Source of the DNA: UBA7672 sp044224605
Lineage (GTDB): Bacteria; Pseudomonadota; Alphaproteobacteria; Caulobacterales; Hyphomonadaceae
NCBI GenBank assembly: GCA_044224605.1
Contig: JBGAKC010000013.1
Location: 1-64,000 of the forward strand
Length of the DNA stretch: 64,000 nucleotides
Reading direction: 5' to 3'
Shown here: piece after piece, positions 7,792 to 17,113 of the stretch
Position numbering within the stretch: the stretch's first letter is position 1
Layout of the letters: the number at the start of each line of letters is the position of its first letter
The notes under the pieces: model-generated
Told to the model about the DNA's origin: nothing
Database searches by the model: none
What the model saw: the letters and a program-made list of their open reading frames with translations, nothing else
Made by a program: the position numbers and the translations under genes

Positions 7792-8976
7792 TCACGAGCC
7801 CTTCGCCGCGGTCCGGATGGCCTCGATCATGGCCTGCATCCTCTGGCTTTGGGCCCTGTCGGTCGCCTTCAGCATGGCCGAATTGTAAGCGATCACGAGT
7901 TTGTCTTCCGGGAAGACCACGATGCCCTGGCCGAAAATGCCCTGGGCCGCATAGCCTTCGCCGTCGGCGCGGGGCCACCAGAAATAACCATAGCTCTGGC
8001 CCTTGTCCTTCGCGCTCTTGGGCAGCTGGTTGGAGGTCGCCTCGTCCACCCAGCCGTCCGGCAGGATGCTCTTGCCGTCGATCTCGCCGCCGCCCAGCAT
8101 GAAGAGGCCGATGCGGCCATAATCGCGGAGCGTCATGCTCATGCAGCAGCCGCCGCGCTCATGTCCGGCCTTGTCGAGCATCCAGATTGCGTCCTGCTCC
8201 ATGCCGAACGGTTTCCACAGCTTCTCGGATGCGTATTCGGACAGCGTCTTGCCCGCGAGCGCACGCGAGAGCGCAATGCCCGCCAGGTCCGTCTCGCCGG
8301 TCTTGTAAACCCATTTCGTCCCCGGCTCCGCTTCCCGCGGCAATTTGGACATGTAGGCGACCAGCGGGTTCACGCCGCCAGTCCATGGCGCGAGGCCGGC
8401 CTGTGCGACATCGGATTTCGGATCGGCGTAATTCTCGTTCCATTTGACGCCCGATGTCATCGTGATGACGCGGCGCAGGCTCACGCCGTCATAGGCAGTG
8501 CCTTCGAGCTCGGGGATGTACTTGGTGATCGGATCATAGATCGATCCGATCCAACCATCTTTTACGGCGGCGCCGATCAGCGTCGAGGTCACCGACTTCG
8601 CCACCGAGAACGACGTCCACCGGTCCGTCGGCTTACGGCCCAGCGCGTATTTCTCGAGGACGACCTGGCCATCCTTGATCGCGATGACGCCGGTGATCCG
8701 GTTGTCCTTCATGAAAGCGTCGATTGCAGAGTTCTTAGACCCGACCTTGATCTTCGGGCTGATCTGAGTTGGCGCGTCCGCCAGCTCGCGAACCTTGTCG
8801 CCCTTCTTGATTGTCCCGACCGCGTAGACGGTTTCAATCGCCGGATAGCGTTCAAGCTGCTGCTTAGGCGTCCAGAACAGGATCGACGGCACAGGCGGCT
8901 TGGTGATTGGCTTCTGCGCCATTGCGGGCGTGGCGAGCGCAACAGCGAGCGCTGCGCTCATGATCGTACGAAACAT
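7792..8976 (-). CDS. Exported serine hydrolase, beta-lactamase/class C-like family
   Basis: A 394-residue protein with a signal peptide (MFRTIMSAALAVALATPAMA). It has the penicillin-binding/beta-lactamase fold signature: the SxxK motif in FSVAKSVTSTLIG and a YxN-like region in WNENYADP. It resembles 6-aminohexanoate-hydrolase and EstB-type esterases more than true beta-lactamases, so the substrate cannot be stated. The start at 8976 has a strong upstream GAGGGAGGA and gives a clean signal peptide; an in-frame upstream Met at 9039 does not. This is one of three SxxK hydrolases in the window. Confidence 0.85.
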   Translation of the reverse strand: MFRTIMSAALAVALATPAMAQKPITKPPVPSILFWTPKQQLERYPAIETVYAVGTIKKGDKVRELADAPTQISPKIKVGSKNSAIDAFMKDNRITGVIAIKDGQVVLEKYALGRKPTDRWTSFSVAKSVTSTLIGAAVKDGWIGSIYDPITKYIPELEGTAYDGVSLRRVITMTSGVKWNENYADPKSDVAQAGLAPWTGGVNPLVAYMSKLPREAEPGTKWVYKTGETDLAGIALSRALAGKTLSEYASEKLWKPFGMEQDAIWMLDKAGHERGGCCMSMTLRDYGRIGLFMLGGGEIDGKSILPDGWVDEATSNQLPKSAKDKGQSYGYFWWPRADGEGYAAQGIFGQGIVVFPEDKLVIAYNSAMLKATDRAQSQRMQAMIEAIRTAAKGS

Positions 8977-9073
8977 GGAATCCTCCCTCGTGCCCCCAAG
9001 GCGAGACGGAGAAAACGCCTGCGCCCGGCAGGCCGTCAAGCCGCCGGGTGTGACACGATGAAGAAACTGGGTG

Positions 9074-11548
9074 TTACCGCGCCGCGACCGCTTCCGGCGT
9101 CAGCTCCAGCTCGACGCGCTGGGCTTTCGGCGAGGCCATTTCGGGCAGGTGGCAGATAACCGACGTGCCTGCGCCGGGCGAGGATTTCATTTTCACGTCG
9201 CCGCCATGCAGTTCGACGAACGAGCGCACCAGCGCAAGACCAAGGCCCGCTCCGCGCGTGTCGCCCGAGGTGAACGAGTCGAACACGCTCGACTGACGCT
9301 CCGCCGCGATGCCCTTGCCGTTGTCGGAGACGGCTAGACGGATGATGTTCTCGCTCGGCACCGGCTTCGACGCTTCGATCTTGATGTGGCCGCCAGCGCC
9401 CGTGAAGCGCAGAGCATTGGTGAGCAGGTTGAACAGCACCTGCTTGATGCGCCGCTCGTCGGCGTGGATGTTGCCGATGCGATCGTCGCAGAGGATTTCC
9501 ACGCGGACCTTGGTATTTGCCGCTGTCGTCACTACCAGGTCCACCGCGTCCTCGATCGCCTGGCGCAGCGAGAATTCCGAAAGCTCCAGTTCCATCTTTC
9601 CGGCTTCGATCATGGCGAGATCCAGGATGTTGGAAATGACTTTGGAGAGGTGATCAGCCGCCGTCAGAATGGAAACCACCTGCGTGCGCTGCTTGTCGGT
9701 AAGGGCGCCGGGTCGTTCGCTCTCAAGCAGTTCAGCATAGCCGAGGATCGTCGTCAGCGGCGAACGCAACTGATACGAGACGTTCTGCACGAACTCGTTC
9801 TTCAGCTTGTCGGCCGCCTGCAGCGCCTCGTTCTTGTCCTTGAGCGCGGTTTCCACCTTGCGGGCCGCGGTCACGTCCATGAACGCGATCAGCGTCGCGC
9901 CGTTCGGCAGCGGCTGGGTGATCCAGGTGATCGTCTTGTCGTTCGACGTGCGCATGACGCCCTGGTCCTGCTGCCGGTATTCCGGCGAGGGGTTGGTCAC
10001 GCGGGCCTTGATCGTCGTCCACACATTGCGGTCGTGATAGAGCCGGGCGCACTGGCCGACCACAGCGTCGAAGTCCGGGCTGTCGGCGAGATTGTCCTTC
10101 TTCAGTTCCCACAGCTCGGCGAACGCGTCGTTGTGAAGGCGCAGGCGTCCGTCTGCGCTGAACACGACGACTGCCTCACGCAGGTTGTCGAGCGTCGCCT
10201 TCTGCACGTTGATCAGTCGGTTGAACTCGGCCTTGAGCGAGAGCTCGTCCGTGATGTCCTTGAACAGCAGCAGCACGCCGCCGAGCGGATGGCGCTGGCG
10301 CGTCACGCGCAGAATGCGACCGTCGGGCAGGTTCCAGAGATCCTCGACGATGTCGACTTTTTCGCCCTGATAATAGGCCAGTTCGCCCTGGCGCCATTTC
10401 CCGAAGTCCGGCCGCGCCGGGAGCTTCCGCCGCTCGCGCAGGCGATCGAGCAGCGAGCCATGGTCCGGCTTGTCCAGCAGGTAGGCGGGATCGATGTCCC
10501 ACATCTCCTGGAAGGCGCGGTTGTTGAAGATCAGTTTGCGGTCCGGCCCGAAGATGGCGACACCGTCGGCGACGTGGTTCAGCGTGTCGTCATGCGCCTT
10601 GGCGTGCTTGTCTAGCGTCTCGCGCGTCGTCTCGAGATCGGTGATATCGAACGCCATGCCGCCGAGACCGCCTGACAGCGGGAACATCTTCACGCGCATT
10701 GCACGGCGCTCGCCCGACACCACGATGTGGCGCATGTCGTCGGTCTCGCCGTTGGTATTGATCGTCTTCTGCGCCTGGCTCGTGACGTGCTGGTCGAGCA
10801 TGATCTGGCGGTCGAGCACATGGTCCATGTTCGGCGCGCCCACCGCCTTGAGATAGGCGCGGTTGACCCATTGCAGCTTGCCGGCGCCGCTCATGCGCCA
10901 GGCCGGGAAGGGCGCCTTGCCCAGCATTTCGAGGAAGGCCATCGGATCGCGCGCAACAGCGGCGCGTGCTTCCTCGAAGCGCGCGCGGGCGCCGGATTCC
11001 TCGAGTCCTTTGATCGTCGTGTCGGTGATCCACAGCACAGCGCGTGCGCCGGCGGTGCGTCCATCCGCCTCGAGGAAGCGGCCGCTCGGCCCGATGATGG
11101 TCAGAGAGAACGGCGCGCCGTCATTGCGCAGCTGCTTCAGGCGTTCGCGCAGGGTCGCGTCCTGTCCATTGCCATCACGCGCTTCAAGATCGGCGAGGCC
11201 TTCCAGTATGCGAACACCAGGATCTTCCGACGTGCCGTCGTCCGCAAAGCGCAGGATGCCCATGAGGGCGACCGGCGAGCCATAGAGGTTCGGCGCGCCC
11301 CATTCGGACTGGCGTTTGCCTTCGGCAGGCGCCTCGTCTTCCCAGACCATGATGACGCCGGGATGGGCGTCGAACACGCTCTCCGCTCGTGCAAGACGCT
11401 CGCGCGCCTTCTGCTCATCTTCGCGATATTTCCGGGCTGCGCCGCGCGCTCCGTCCGAAATCCTCAGCGCCCACAGCAGGGCGGCAATGCCGAAGGCCGC
11501 AGCGCCTGCCACGAGCAGAACAAGCGGTTGGGTGAAGGTCATGTCCAT
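9074..11548 (-). CDS. divL: Cell-cycle histidine-kinase-like protein DivL (tyrosine in place of the H-box histidine)
   Basis: An approximately 824-residue protein with one N-terminal membrane helix (residues about 5-25), several PAS-type sensor domains (among them HVADGVAIFGPDRKLIFNN and LREAVVVFSADGRLRLHN), a dimerisation helix and a HATPase domain (NALRFTGAGGHIKI, DNGKGI, GAGLGLALVRS). The phospho-acceptor motif reads NVSYQLRSPLTTILGYAE: the usual His is Tyr (codon 9773-9775, about residue 592). This tyrosine is the hallmark of DivL, which acts on CckA and the CtrA phosphorelay by binding DivK rather than by ordinary kinase activity. The ATP-binding domain remains well conserved. Starts are possible at 11557 (GTG), 11548 and 11542. 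A perfect CtrA box and a GANTC site lie upstream. Confidence 0.9.
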   Translation of the reverse strand: MDMTFTQPLVLLVAGAAAFGIAALLWALRISDGARGAARKYREDEQKARERLARAESVFDAHPGVIMVWEDEAPAEGKRQSEWGAPNLYGSPVALMGILRFADDGTSEDPGVRILEGLADLEARDGNGQDATLRERLKQLRNDGAPFSLTIIGPSGRFLEADGRTAGARAVLWITDTTIKGLEESGARARFEEARAAVARDPMAFLEMLGKAPFPAWRMSGAGKLQWVNRAYLKAVGAPNMDHVLDRQIMLDQHVTSQAQKTINTNGETDDMRHIVVSGERRAMRVKMFPLSGGLGGMAFDITDLETTRETLDKHAKAHDDTLNHVADGVAIFGPDRKLIFNNRAFQEMWDIDPAYLLDKPDHGSLLDRLRERRKLPARPDFGKWRQGELAYYQGEKVDIVEDLWNLPDGRILRVTRQRHPLGGVLLLFKDITDELSLKAEFNRLINVQKATLDNLREAVVVFSADGRLRLHNDAFAELWELKKDNLADSPDFDAVVGQCARLYHDRNVWTTIKARVTNPSPEYRQQDQGVMRTSNDKTITWITQPLPNGATLIAFMDVTAARKVETALKDKNEALQAADKLKNEFVQNVSYQLRSPLTTILGYAELLESERPGALTDKQRTQVVSILTAADHLSKVISNILDLAMIEAGKMELELSEFSLRQAIEDAVDLVVTTAANTKVRVEILCDDRIGNIHADERRIKQVLFNLLTNALRFTGAGGHIKIEASKPVPSENIIRLAVSDNGKGIAAERQSSVFDSFTSGDTRGAGLGLALVRSFVELHGGDVKMKSSPGAGTSVICHLPEMASPKAQRVELELTPEAVAAR

Positions 11549-11572
11549 GGTCGTCACGTCCCGGCAGGGGCC

Positions 11573-11577
11573 GAATC
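11573..11577. promoter_or_regulatory. GANTC (CcrM methylation) site before divL
   Basis: GAATC lies 25 bases upstream of the chosen divL ATG, between it and the CtrA box. GANTC is the target of the cell-cycle methyltransferase CcrM, whose methylation state is read by GcrA; the gcrA gene is elsewhere in this window. A 5-base motif can occur by chance. Confidence 0.35.
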
Positions 11578-11638
11578 ACTACGCGGTGGCCACCTTCTAG
11601 GCGGAGGCCCTCAGTTAACCAACTGGAAGGGATTTCAG

Positions 11639-11653
11639 TTAACGGGCGGTTAA
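11639..11653. promoter_or_regulatory. CtrA box before divL, TTAA-N7-TTAA
   Basis: TTAACGGGCGGTTAA is an exact CtrA full site 91 bases upstream of divL. A third TTAA (11615-11618) sits 24 bases nearer the gene inside AGTTAACCAACT. CtrA control of divL would close a loop, since DivL governs CtrA phosphorylation. Confidence 0.7.
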
Positions 11654-11688
11654 ACAGCTGCTTTGACTGGGCAATTTCTGCCTAGTCC

Positions 11689-11704
11689 GATCGCCGCGGC
11701 GATC
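11689..11704. terminator. 16-bp GC palindrome between the phosphomannomutase gene and divL
   Basis: GATCGCCGCGGCGATC is a perfect palindrome 71 bases after the phosphomannomutase stop. It can form a hairpin in RNA but has no T-run. It may separate the upstream transcript from divL or be a protein-binding dyad. Confidence 0.3.
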
Positions 11705-11774
11705 AACTCGCGGCGGCGACAGTTCCGTTTCCCGAATGAAATCAGGAGGAAGGCGAGAGGCGGTCGCCTGCGCC

Positions 11775-13295
11775 TCAGATCTCCTGATTGTAGTGGCCGA
11801 CCTCGGGGAATTTCGCGAGGCGGGGTTTGACCTCGTTGCGGAAGAGGGCGCGCATGTCGTCCTCGCCCTGCATGGACTCAACGACCACGACCAGTTCGGG
11901 CTTGTTCGAGGAGGCGCGGACGAGAACCCAGGAGCCGTCTTCGAGCGTCACGCGCGCGCCGTTGACCGTGTTCACATCGATCACCTTGCGGCCTAGAATC
12001 TCGCCGCCCGATTTGCCGAGGGCTTCGTAGTCCTTCACTACCTGGTCGACGATCGCGTATTTCTTCTCGTCATCGCAGTGCGGGCTCATGGTCAGCGACG
12101 TCCAGGCGTTGCCGAGTTCCGCCTTGAGATCCGACAGCGAGCGGCCGGGATTGCGGTCGAGCATCTGCAGCACGGCGGCGGCGGCGACGAGCGCGTCGTC
12201 ATAGCCGTAGCCATAGGGCTTGCGGAAGAACATGTGGCCCGACTTCTCGAAGCCGGCGAGTGCATTGAGCTCGGTCGTGCGCCGCTTGATGTAGGAGTGG
12301 CCGGTCTTGAAGTAGTCGACCTTGACGCCATTCTCCTTAAGCACCGGGTCGGTCTTGTAGAGGCCGGTCGATTTCACATCGACCACAAAAGTCGCGCCCT
12401 TGTGCAGCTTGGACAGGTCACGGGCCAGCAGCAGACCGATCTTGTCGGCGAAGATCTCCTCGCCCTTGTCGTCCACCACGCCGCAGCGATCGCCGTCGCC
12501 ATCGAAGCCGACGCACAGGTCCGCGCCGTGCTCCTTCACGGCCTGGCCCATGGAGACCAGCATCTGGTGGTCTTCCGGGTTCGGGTTGTATTTCGGGAAG
12601 GTGTAGTCGAGGCTCGTGTCCATATCGATGACTTCGCAGCCCATCGCGCGCAGTGCTTCGGGAGCGAATGCGCCTGCCGCGCCATTGCCGCACGCCGCGA
12701 TCACTTTCAGCTTGCGCGATATCTTCACGTCCTTGGTAACATCTGCGATGTAGCGCTCACGCATGCCCTCCACGCGCACCAGCCTGCCGCCGGGCTGCGG
12801 ATTGAACTTGCCGCCGAGCACGATGTCCTTGAGGCGGCCCATTTCTTCCGGACCAAAGGTGAGCGGTTTGTTCGCGCCCATTTTCACGCCGGTCCAGCCG
12901 TTCTCGTTGTGGCTGGCTGTGACCATCGCCACGCAAGGAATGTCGAGGGCGAACTGCGCGAAGTACGCCACCGGCGACAGCGCCAGCCCGATGTCATGCA
13001 CCTCGAAGCCGGCTTCCAGCAGTCCCAGCGTCAGCGCCTGCTTGATCGAGAGCGAATAGGACCGGTAGTCGTGGCCCGTTACGATGCGCGGGGCCACGCC
13101 CATCTCGCGGATCAGGGTGCCGAGACCCAGGCCAAGGGCCTGCACGCCCAGATAGTTGAGCTCCGGCGCCTTCGGGTATTGCGGCCCGCCGAACCACCAA
13201 CGGGCGTCGTACTCGCGAAATCCCGTTGCCTTGACCAGCGGGGTGATCTCGAACTCGTACGTATTGGCCTGAAGGTCGGTGCGCGGCGTCTTCAT
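11775..13295 (-). CDS. Phosphomannomutase/phosphoglucomutase
   Basis: A 506-residue alpha-D-phosphohexomutase that interconverts hexose 1- and 6-phosphates for polysaccharide and lipopolysaccharide precursors. The catalytic phosphoserine loop is MVTASHNENGWTGVKMG, the metal-binding loop is CVGFDGDGDRCGVVDD, and the sugar-binding loop is GFEKSGHMFFRK. The C-terminal phosphate-binding loop is VRASSNKPELVV. The start at 13295 is preceded by GGACTTAGGACAAAC, and upstream in-frame starts add no family sequence. It could be ManB/AlgC-like or a dual enzyme; sequence alone does not fix which sugar is preferred. Confidence 0.9.
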   Translation of the reverse strand: MKTPRTDLQANTYEFEITPLVKATGFREYDARWWFGGPQYPKAPELNYLGVQALGLGLGTLIREMGVAPRIVTGHDYRSYSLSIKQALTLGLLEAGFEVHDIGLALSPVAYFAQFALDIPCVAMVTASHNENGWTGVKMGANKPLTFGPEEMGRLKDIVLGGKFNPQPGGRLVRVEGMRERYIADVTKDVKISRKLKVIAACGNGAAGAFAPEALRAMGCEVIDMDTSLDYTFPKYNPNPEDHQMLVSMGQAVKEHGADLCVGFDGDGDRCGVVDDKGEEIFADKIGLLLARDLSKLHKGATFVVDVKSTGLYKTDPVLKENGVKVDYFKTGHSYIKRRTTELNALAGFEKSGHMFFRKPYGYGYDDALVAAAAVLQMLDRNPGRSLSDLKAELGNAWTSLTMSPHCDDEKKYAIVDQVVKDYEALGKSGGEILGRKVIDVNTVNGARVTLEDGSWVLVRASSNKPELVVVVESMQGEDDMRALFRNEVKPRLAKFPEVGHYNQEI

Positions 13296-13492
13296 GTTTG
13301 TCCTAAGTCCCAGCATGGCGCGTGGTGGGAGCCCGCGCCGTTGATTTCCCTTACGGGAGAGCAAGCTCAAGGCCAACCTACCCCAAATCGCCCCTCAGGC
13401 GAGCGCATGAATCAGAACACGCGTAGAATGGGAACACGACGCGACTGAATTTCCTGACGGCGCCATCCCGTTCGGCTGATTTTCCGCCGCGC

Positions 13493-15409
13493 CTAGATCG
13501 TGACCTGAGTTCCCAACTCCACCACGCGCGAGGTCGGAATCCGGAAGAACTCGGTCGCGTTCGTCGCGTTGCGGCTGAGGAAGATGTAGAGGTGGTCCTG
13601 CCACAAGGGCATGCCCCGCTTTCCGTCCGCCAGCAGCGTTCGCCGGCTGAGGAAGAACGACGTCGACATGATATCGAAGGTCAGTCCGTCCTTTTTCGCC
13701 AGCGACAGCCCGCGCGAGACGTTGGGTGTTTCCATATAGCCGAAGATCAGCGCCACCTTTATGAGATTAGGCAGGATCTTGGCGACCTCCACCTTGTGGT
13801 CGTCCGGCACGTAAGGTTCCTGCGCCGTCCTCACCGTCAGCACGACGTTGCGCTCGTGCAGAACCTTGTTGTGCTTCAGGTTGTGCAGCAGCGCGGTCGG
13901 CGCTGTTTGGGTGTCGGCGGTGAGGAACACGGCCGTGCCCTTCACCACGTGCGGCGGTTTCACTGTGAGGCCGCTGAATACGTCCTCTACGGAAATGTCC
14001 TGCTGCGTGCGCGTCAGGAGAATCCGCGAGCCGCGCACCCACGTCCAGATGATCACCATCATCGCGCTGGCGATGATCAAGGGAATGTAGCCGCCCTGCG
14101 GCAGCTTCAGGAGGTTCGAGGTGAGGAACACCAACTCGACGACCAGGAACGGCGCCACGATGGCGAGGGCGACCCACAGGCTGCGCTTCCACACGCGACG
14201 CACGGCGATGAAGGCCAGCACAGACGACGTGATCATCGCGCCGATGACCGATACGCCATACGCATTCGCCATGGCTGACGACGACTTGAACGCCAGCACC
14301 AGGATGATCACGCCCGCCAGCAGGATGTAGTTGATCTGCGGCATGTAGATCTGCCCATGCTCCTTCGCCGATGTGTTGACGATCTGCAGCCGCGGCAGCA
14401 GGCCGAGCTGAACCGCCTGCTGTGTCAGCGAGTACGCGCCGGTGATCACGGCCTGGCTCGCGATCACGGTCGCCATCATGGCCAGCACCACCAGGGGCGC
14501 CTGCAGCGCCTGCGGCGCCATCATGAAGAACGGGTTCTCCATCGTCTCCGGCTCGGCCAGCACCATCGCGCCCTGGCCGAGATAGTTGAGCGCCAGGGCA
14601 GGCAGAACTAGCCACGTCCACATCGCCGCGATCGGCTTGCGGCCAAAATGGCCCATGTCGGCGTAGAGCGCCTCGGCTCCCGTCACCGTGAGAAACACCG
14701 AACCCAGCACGACGAAGCCCAGCACCGAATGGGTCGCGAGGAAAATGACCGCATAGTGGGGGCTAATCGCCAGTGCGATCTGCGCGCCATCGAGCCAGAT
14801 ATGATAGGCGCCCAGCGCGCCAAGCGTCAGGAACCAGACAAGGCAGATCGGGCCGAACAGCGCGCCGACTGCCGCTGTCCCCTTCTTCTGGAAGAGGAAC
14901 ATCCCGATCAGGATCACCAGCGCGATCGGCAGGATGAACGGCTCGATACGCCCTTCGAGCTGCGGGATCACGGCAAGGCCTTCCACGGCCGACAGCACCG
15001 ACACGGCCGGCGTCAGCAGTGCATCGCCGAAGAACATTCCCGCCGAACACACGGCCACGACGAACAGGAGCGCCGTACGCTTCCCGATCGTTCGCTGCAC
15101 CAGCGCCATCAGCGACAGCGTCCCGCCTTCGCCGCGGTTATCGAGCCGCATCAACAGCATGACATACTTCATCGTCACGATGATGATCAGCGACCAGATC
15201 ATCAGCGAGATGACGCCGAGCACGTCCTCACGCAGCATCTCCCCGCCGCGAGCATCGTGGATGTGGTGGATGGATTCCTTAAAGGCATAGAGCGGGCTCG
15301 TGCCGATGTCGCCGAACACCACGCCGATGGACCCGAGCGCGAGGGCCCAGAACCGCGCCGTCCCCACCTTTGTGTGCGCCACCCCGCCGGCTGACGAAGG
15401 TTCGCTCAT
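13493..15409 (-). CDS. kup: Kup-family potassium uptake protein
   Basis: A 638-residue low-affinity potassium:proton symporter. It begins in the cytoplasm and enters a conserved first helix with GSIGVVFGDIGTSPLYAFKE, the Kup signature. About twelve transmembrane segments run to residue about 460, and a hydrophilic C-terminal domain of about 170 residues follows. The length is typical. It is transcribed leftwards after a 188-bp gap from ahcY, with a GC hairpin in that gap. Confidence 0.95.
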   Translation of the reverse strand: MSEPSSAGGVAHTKVGTARFWALALGSIGVVFGDIGTSPLYAFKESIHHIHDARGGEMLREDVLGVISLMIWSLIIIVTMKYVMLLMRLDNRGEGGTLSLMALVQRTIGKRTALLFVVAVCSAGMFFGDALLTPAVSVLSAVEGLAVIPQLEGRIEPFILPIALVILIGMFLFQKKGTAAVGALFGPICLVWFLTLGALGAYHIWLDGAQIALAISPHYAVIFLATHSVLGFVVLGSVFLTVTGAEALYADMGHFGRKPIAAMWTWLVLPALALNYLGQGAMVLAEPETMENPFFMMAPQALQAPLVVLAMMATVIASQAVITGAYSLTQQAVQLGLLPRLQIVNTSAKEHGQIYMPQINYILLAGVIILVLAFKSSSAMANAYGVSVIGAMITSSVLAFIAVRRVWKRSLWVALAIVAPFLVVELVFLTSNLLKLPQGGYIPLIIASAMMVIIWTWVRGSRILLTRTQQDISVEDVFSGLTVKPPHVVKGTAVFLTADTQTAPTALLHNLKHNKVLHERNVVLTVRTAQEPYVPDDHKVEVAKILPNLIKVALIFGYMETPNVSRGLSLAKKDGLTFDIMSTSFFLSRRTLLADGKRGMPLWQDHLYIFLSRNATNATEFFRIPTSRVVELGTQVTI

Positions 15410-15549
15410 GTCTTTATGGCCTTCTGCCTGGAGCCGCTCCGCGGCCCGGGACGGCGGCTCTCCTAATGCAGGGATGGGTCCAGCGATAGCCGGTTATTTT
15501 CCGTGAAGCCTGTGTACGGCGTCTTGCCGCAGGCGTCCGGACGCAGACG

Positions 15550-15566
15550 GGCCCGGCTTCCGGGCC
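15550..15566. terminator. GC hairpin downstream of ahcY
   Basis: A 7-bp perfect stem with a 3-base loop (GGCCCGG-CTT-CCGGGCC) lies 32 bases after the leftward ahcY stop and before the leftward kup gene. No T-run follows. The rest of the 188-bp gap (15410-15597) shows nothing else I can name. Confidence 0.4.
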
Positions 15567-15597
15567 AGGCTCGCTGCGTTTGCGTGCGCCGGGACGC

Positions 15598-16998
15598 CTA
15601 GTAACGGTAGTGTTCCGGCTTGTAGGGCCCCTGCGGCGTCACGCCGATGTAGGCGGCCTGCTCGTTCGACAGTTCGGTGAGCTTCGCGCCGAGTTTATCG
15701 AGGTGGAGGCGGGCGACCTTTTCATCGAGATGCTTCGGCAGCGTATAGACCTTGTTGTCGTAGGCCTTGCTGTTGGTCCAAAGCTCGATCTGCGCCAGCG
15801 TCTGGTTGGTGAACGATGCGGACATCACGAAGCTCGGGTGGCCGGTGGCGTTTCCGAGGTTGAGCAGGCGGCCTTCGGAGAGAAGGATGATGCGCTTCCC
15901 GTCAGGAAAGCTGATCATGTCGACCTGCGGCTTGATGTTGTCCCACTTGTAGTTTCGGAGCGCTGCGACTTGGATCTCGTTGTCGAAGTGGCCGATGTTG
16001 CCGACGATCGCCATGTCCTTCATCTCGCGCATGTGCTCAAGGCGGATGACATCCTTGTTGCCGGTCGTGGTGATGAAGATGTCGCCGCTCTTGGCGACGT
16101 CTTCCATCGTCACGACTTCATAGCCGTCCATGCAGGCCTGCAGCGCGCAGATCGGGTCGACTTCCGTGACCTTCACGCGAGCGCCGGCGCCGCGCAGCGA
16201 AGCGGCCGAACCCTTGCCCACGTCCCCGTATCCGAGCACGACCGCGACCTTGCCAGCCATCATCGTGTCCGTGCCGCGGCGGATGCCGTCGACCAGGGAT
16301 TCCTTGCATCCATATTTGTTGTCGAATTTCGACTTGGTGACTGAATCATTCACGTTGATCGCGGGGAAGGGCAGATGCCCCTTCTCCATGAGGCGGTAGA
16401 GACGGTTGACGCCGGTCGTGGTTTCTTCCGTCACGCCCCTGATCGCATGACGCTGTTTCGTGAACCAGCCGGGCGATTGCGCGAGGCGTTTCTTGATCTG
16501 CTTGAAAAAGTAAATCTCTTCCTCAGACTCCGGCTTCTCGATCAGCCCGGTTTCGCCCTCTTCGACGCGAGCGCCGATCAGGATGTACATCGTTGCATCA
16601 CCGCCGTCGTCGAGGATCATGTTGGTGAGGCCGCCGTCTGACCACTGGAAGATGCGATCGGTATAGTCCCAGTATTCTTCCAGTGTTTCGCCTTTCACGG
16701 CAAACACCGGGATGCCGGCTTTCGCGATGGCGGCGGCGGCGTGATCCTGTGTCGAGAAGATGTTGCACGAGGCCCAGCGCACTTCGGCGCCGAGGGCTTT
16801 CAGCGTTTCGATCAGCACGCCGGTCTGGATGGTCATGTGCAGCGAGCCGGTGATGCGCGCGCCTTTCAGCGGCTGCGCCTTGCCGTATTCCGCGCGCGTA
16901 GCCATCAGGCCCGGCATCTCGGTCTCGGCAATGGTCAGCTCCTTGCGGCCCCAATCGGCCAGCGAAAGGTCGGCAACCTTGAAATCATCGAACGCCAT
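15598..16998 (-). CDS. ahcY: S-adenosylhomocysteine hydrolase
   Basis: A 466-residue NAD-dependent enzyme that splits S-adenosylhomocysteine into adenosine and homocysteine, clearing the product inhibitor of methyltransferases. The conserved blocks are present: PLKGARITGSLHMTIQTGVL, the NAD loop VVLGYGDVGKGSAASLRGAG, and the C-terminus GPYKPEHYRY. The start at 16998 gives MAFDDFKVADLSLADWGRKE, the normal N-terminus; a longer in-frame reading through the palindrome region has no homology. In many alphaproteobacteria this gene directly follows ptsH. Here an opposite-strand EF-hand gene lies between them. Confidence 0.97.
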   Translation of the reverse strand: MAFDDFKVADLSLADWGRKELTIAETEMPGLMATRAEYGKAQPLKGARITGSLHMTIQTGVLIETLKALGAEVRWASCNIFSTQDHAAAAIAKAGIPVFAVKGETLEEYWDYTDRIFQWSDGGLTNMILDDGGDATMYILIGARVEEGETGLIEKPESEEEIYFFKQIKKRLAQSPGWFTKQRHAIRGVTEETTTGVNRLYRLMEKGHLPFPAINVNDSVTKSKFDNKYGCKESLVDGIRRGTDTMMAGKVAVVLGYGDVGKGSAASLRGAGARVKVTEVDPICALQACMDGYEVVTMEDVAKSGDIFITTTGNKDVIRLEHMREMKDMAIVGNIGHFDNEIQVAALRNYKWDNIKPQVDMISFPDGKRIILLSEGRLLNLGNATGHPSFVMSASFTNQTLAQIELWTNSKAYDNKVYTLPKHLDEKVARLHLDKLGAKLTELSNEQAAYIGVTPQGPYKPEHYRY

Positions 16999-17083
16999 CG
17001 CGGCACTCCCTGGAAAACTGTTCGGCCTGGGCGTCGGGCCTGACCTGCACGCGTGGCCTATAGCAATCGGCAGCCCATACCGC

Positions 17084-17113
17084 AAATCATATAAAGATAT
17101 CTTTATATGATTT
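17084..17113. promoter_or_regulatory. 30-bp perfect palindrome upstream of ahcY, candidate methionine-cycle operator
   Basis: The sequence is a perfect inverted repeat centred on GATATC, with the core ATAAAGATATCTTTAT flanked by AATCAT and ATGATT arms. It is AT-rich in a GC-rich genome and lies 86 bases upstream of the ahcY start. Palindromes built on AAAGATATCTTT before ahcY and metK are the kind of site bound by ArsR-type S-adenosylhomocysteine regulators (SahR) in proteobacteria. The regulator assignment is from memory of that family and is an inference. The EF-hand gene on the other side (17264) could share the site. Confidence 0.65.

Noticed and set aside
6628..9159. Very long open frame (843 codons) on the plus strand opposite the barrel protein and serine hydrolase
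   Set aside because: It is antisense to genes with clear signal peptides and motifs, is rich in Arg, His and Ala as expected of a GC-rich shadow, and shows no domain.
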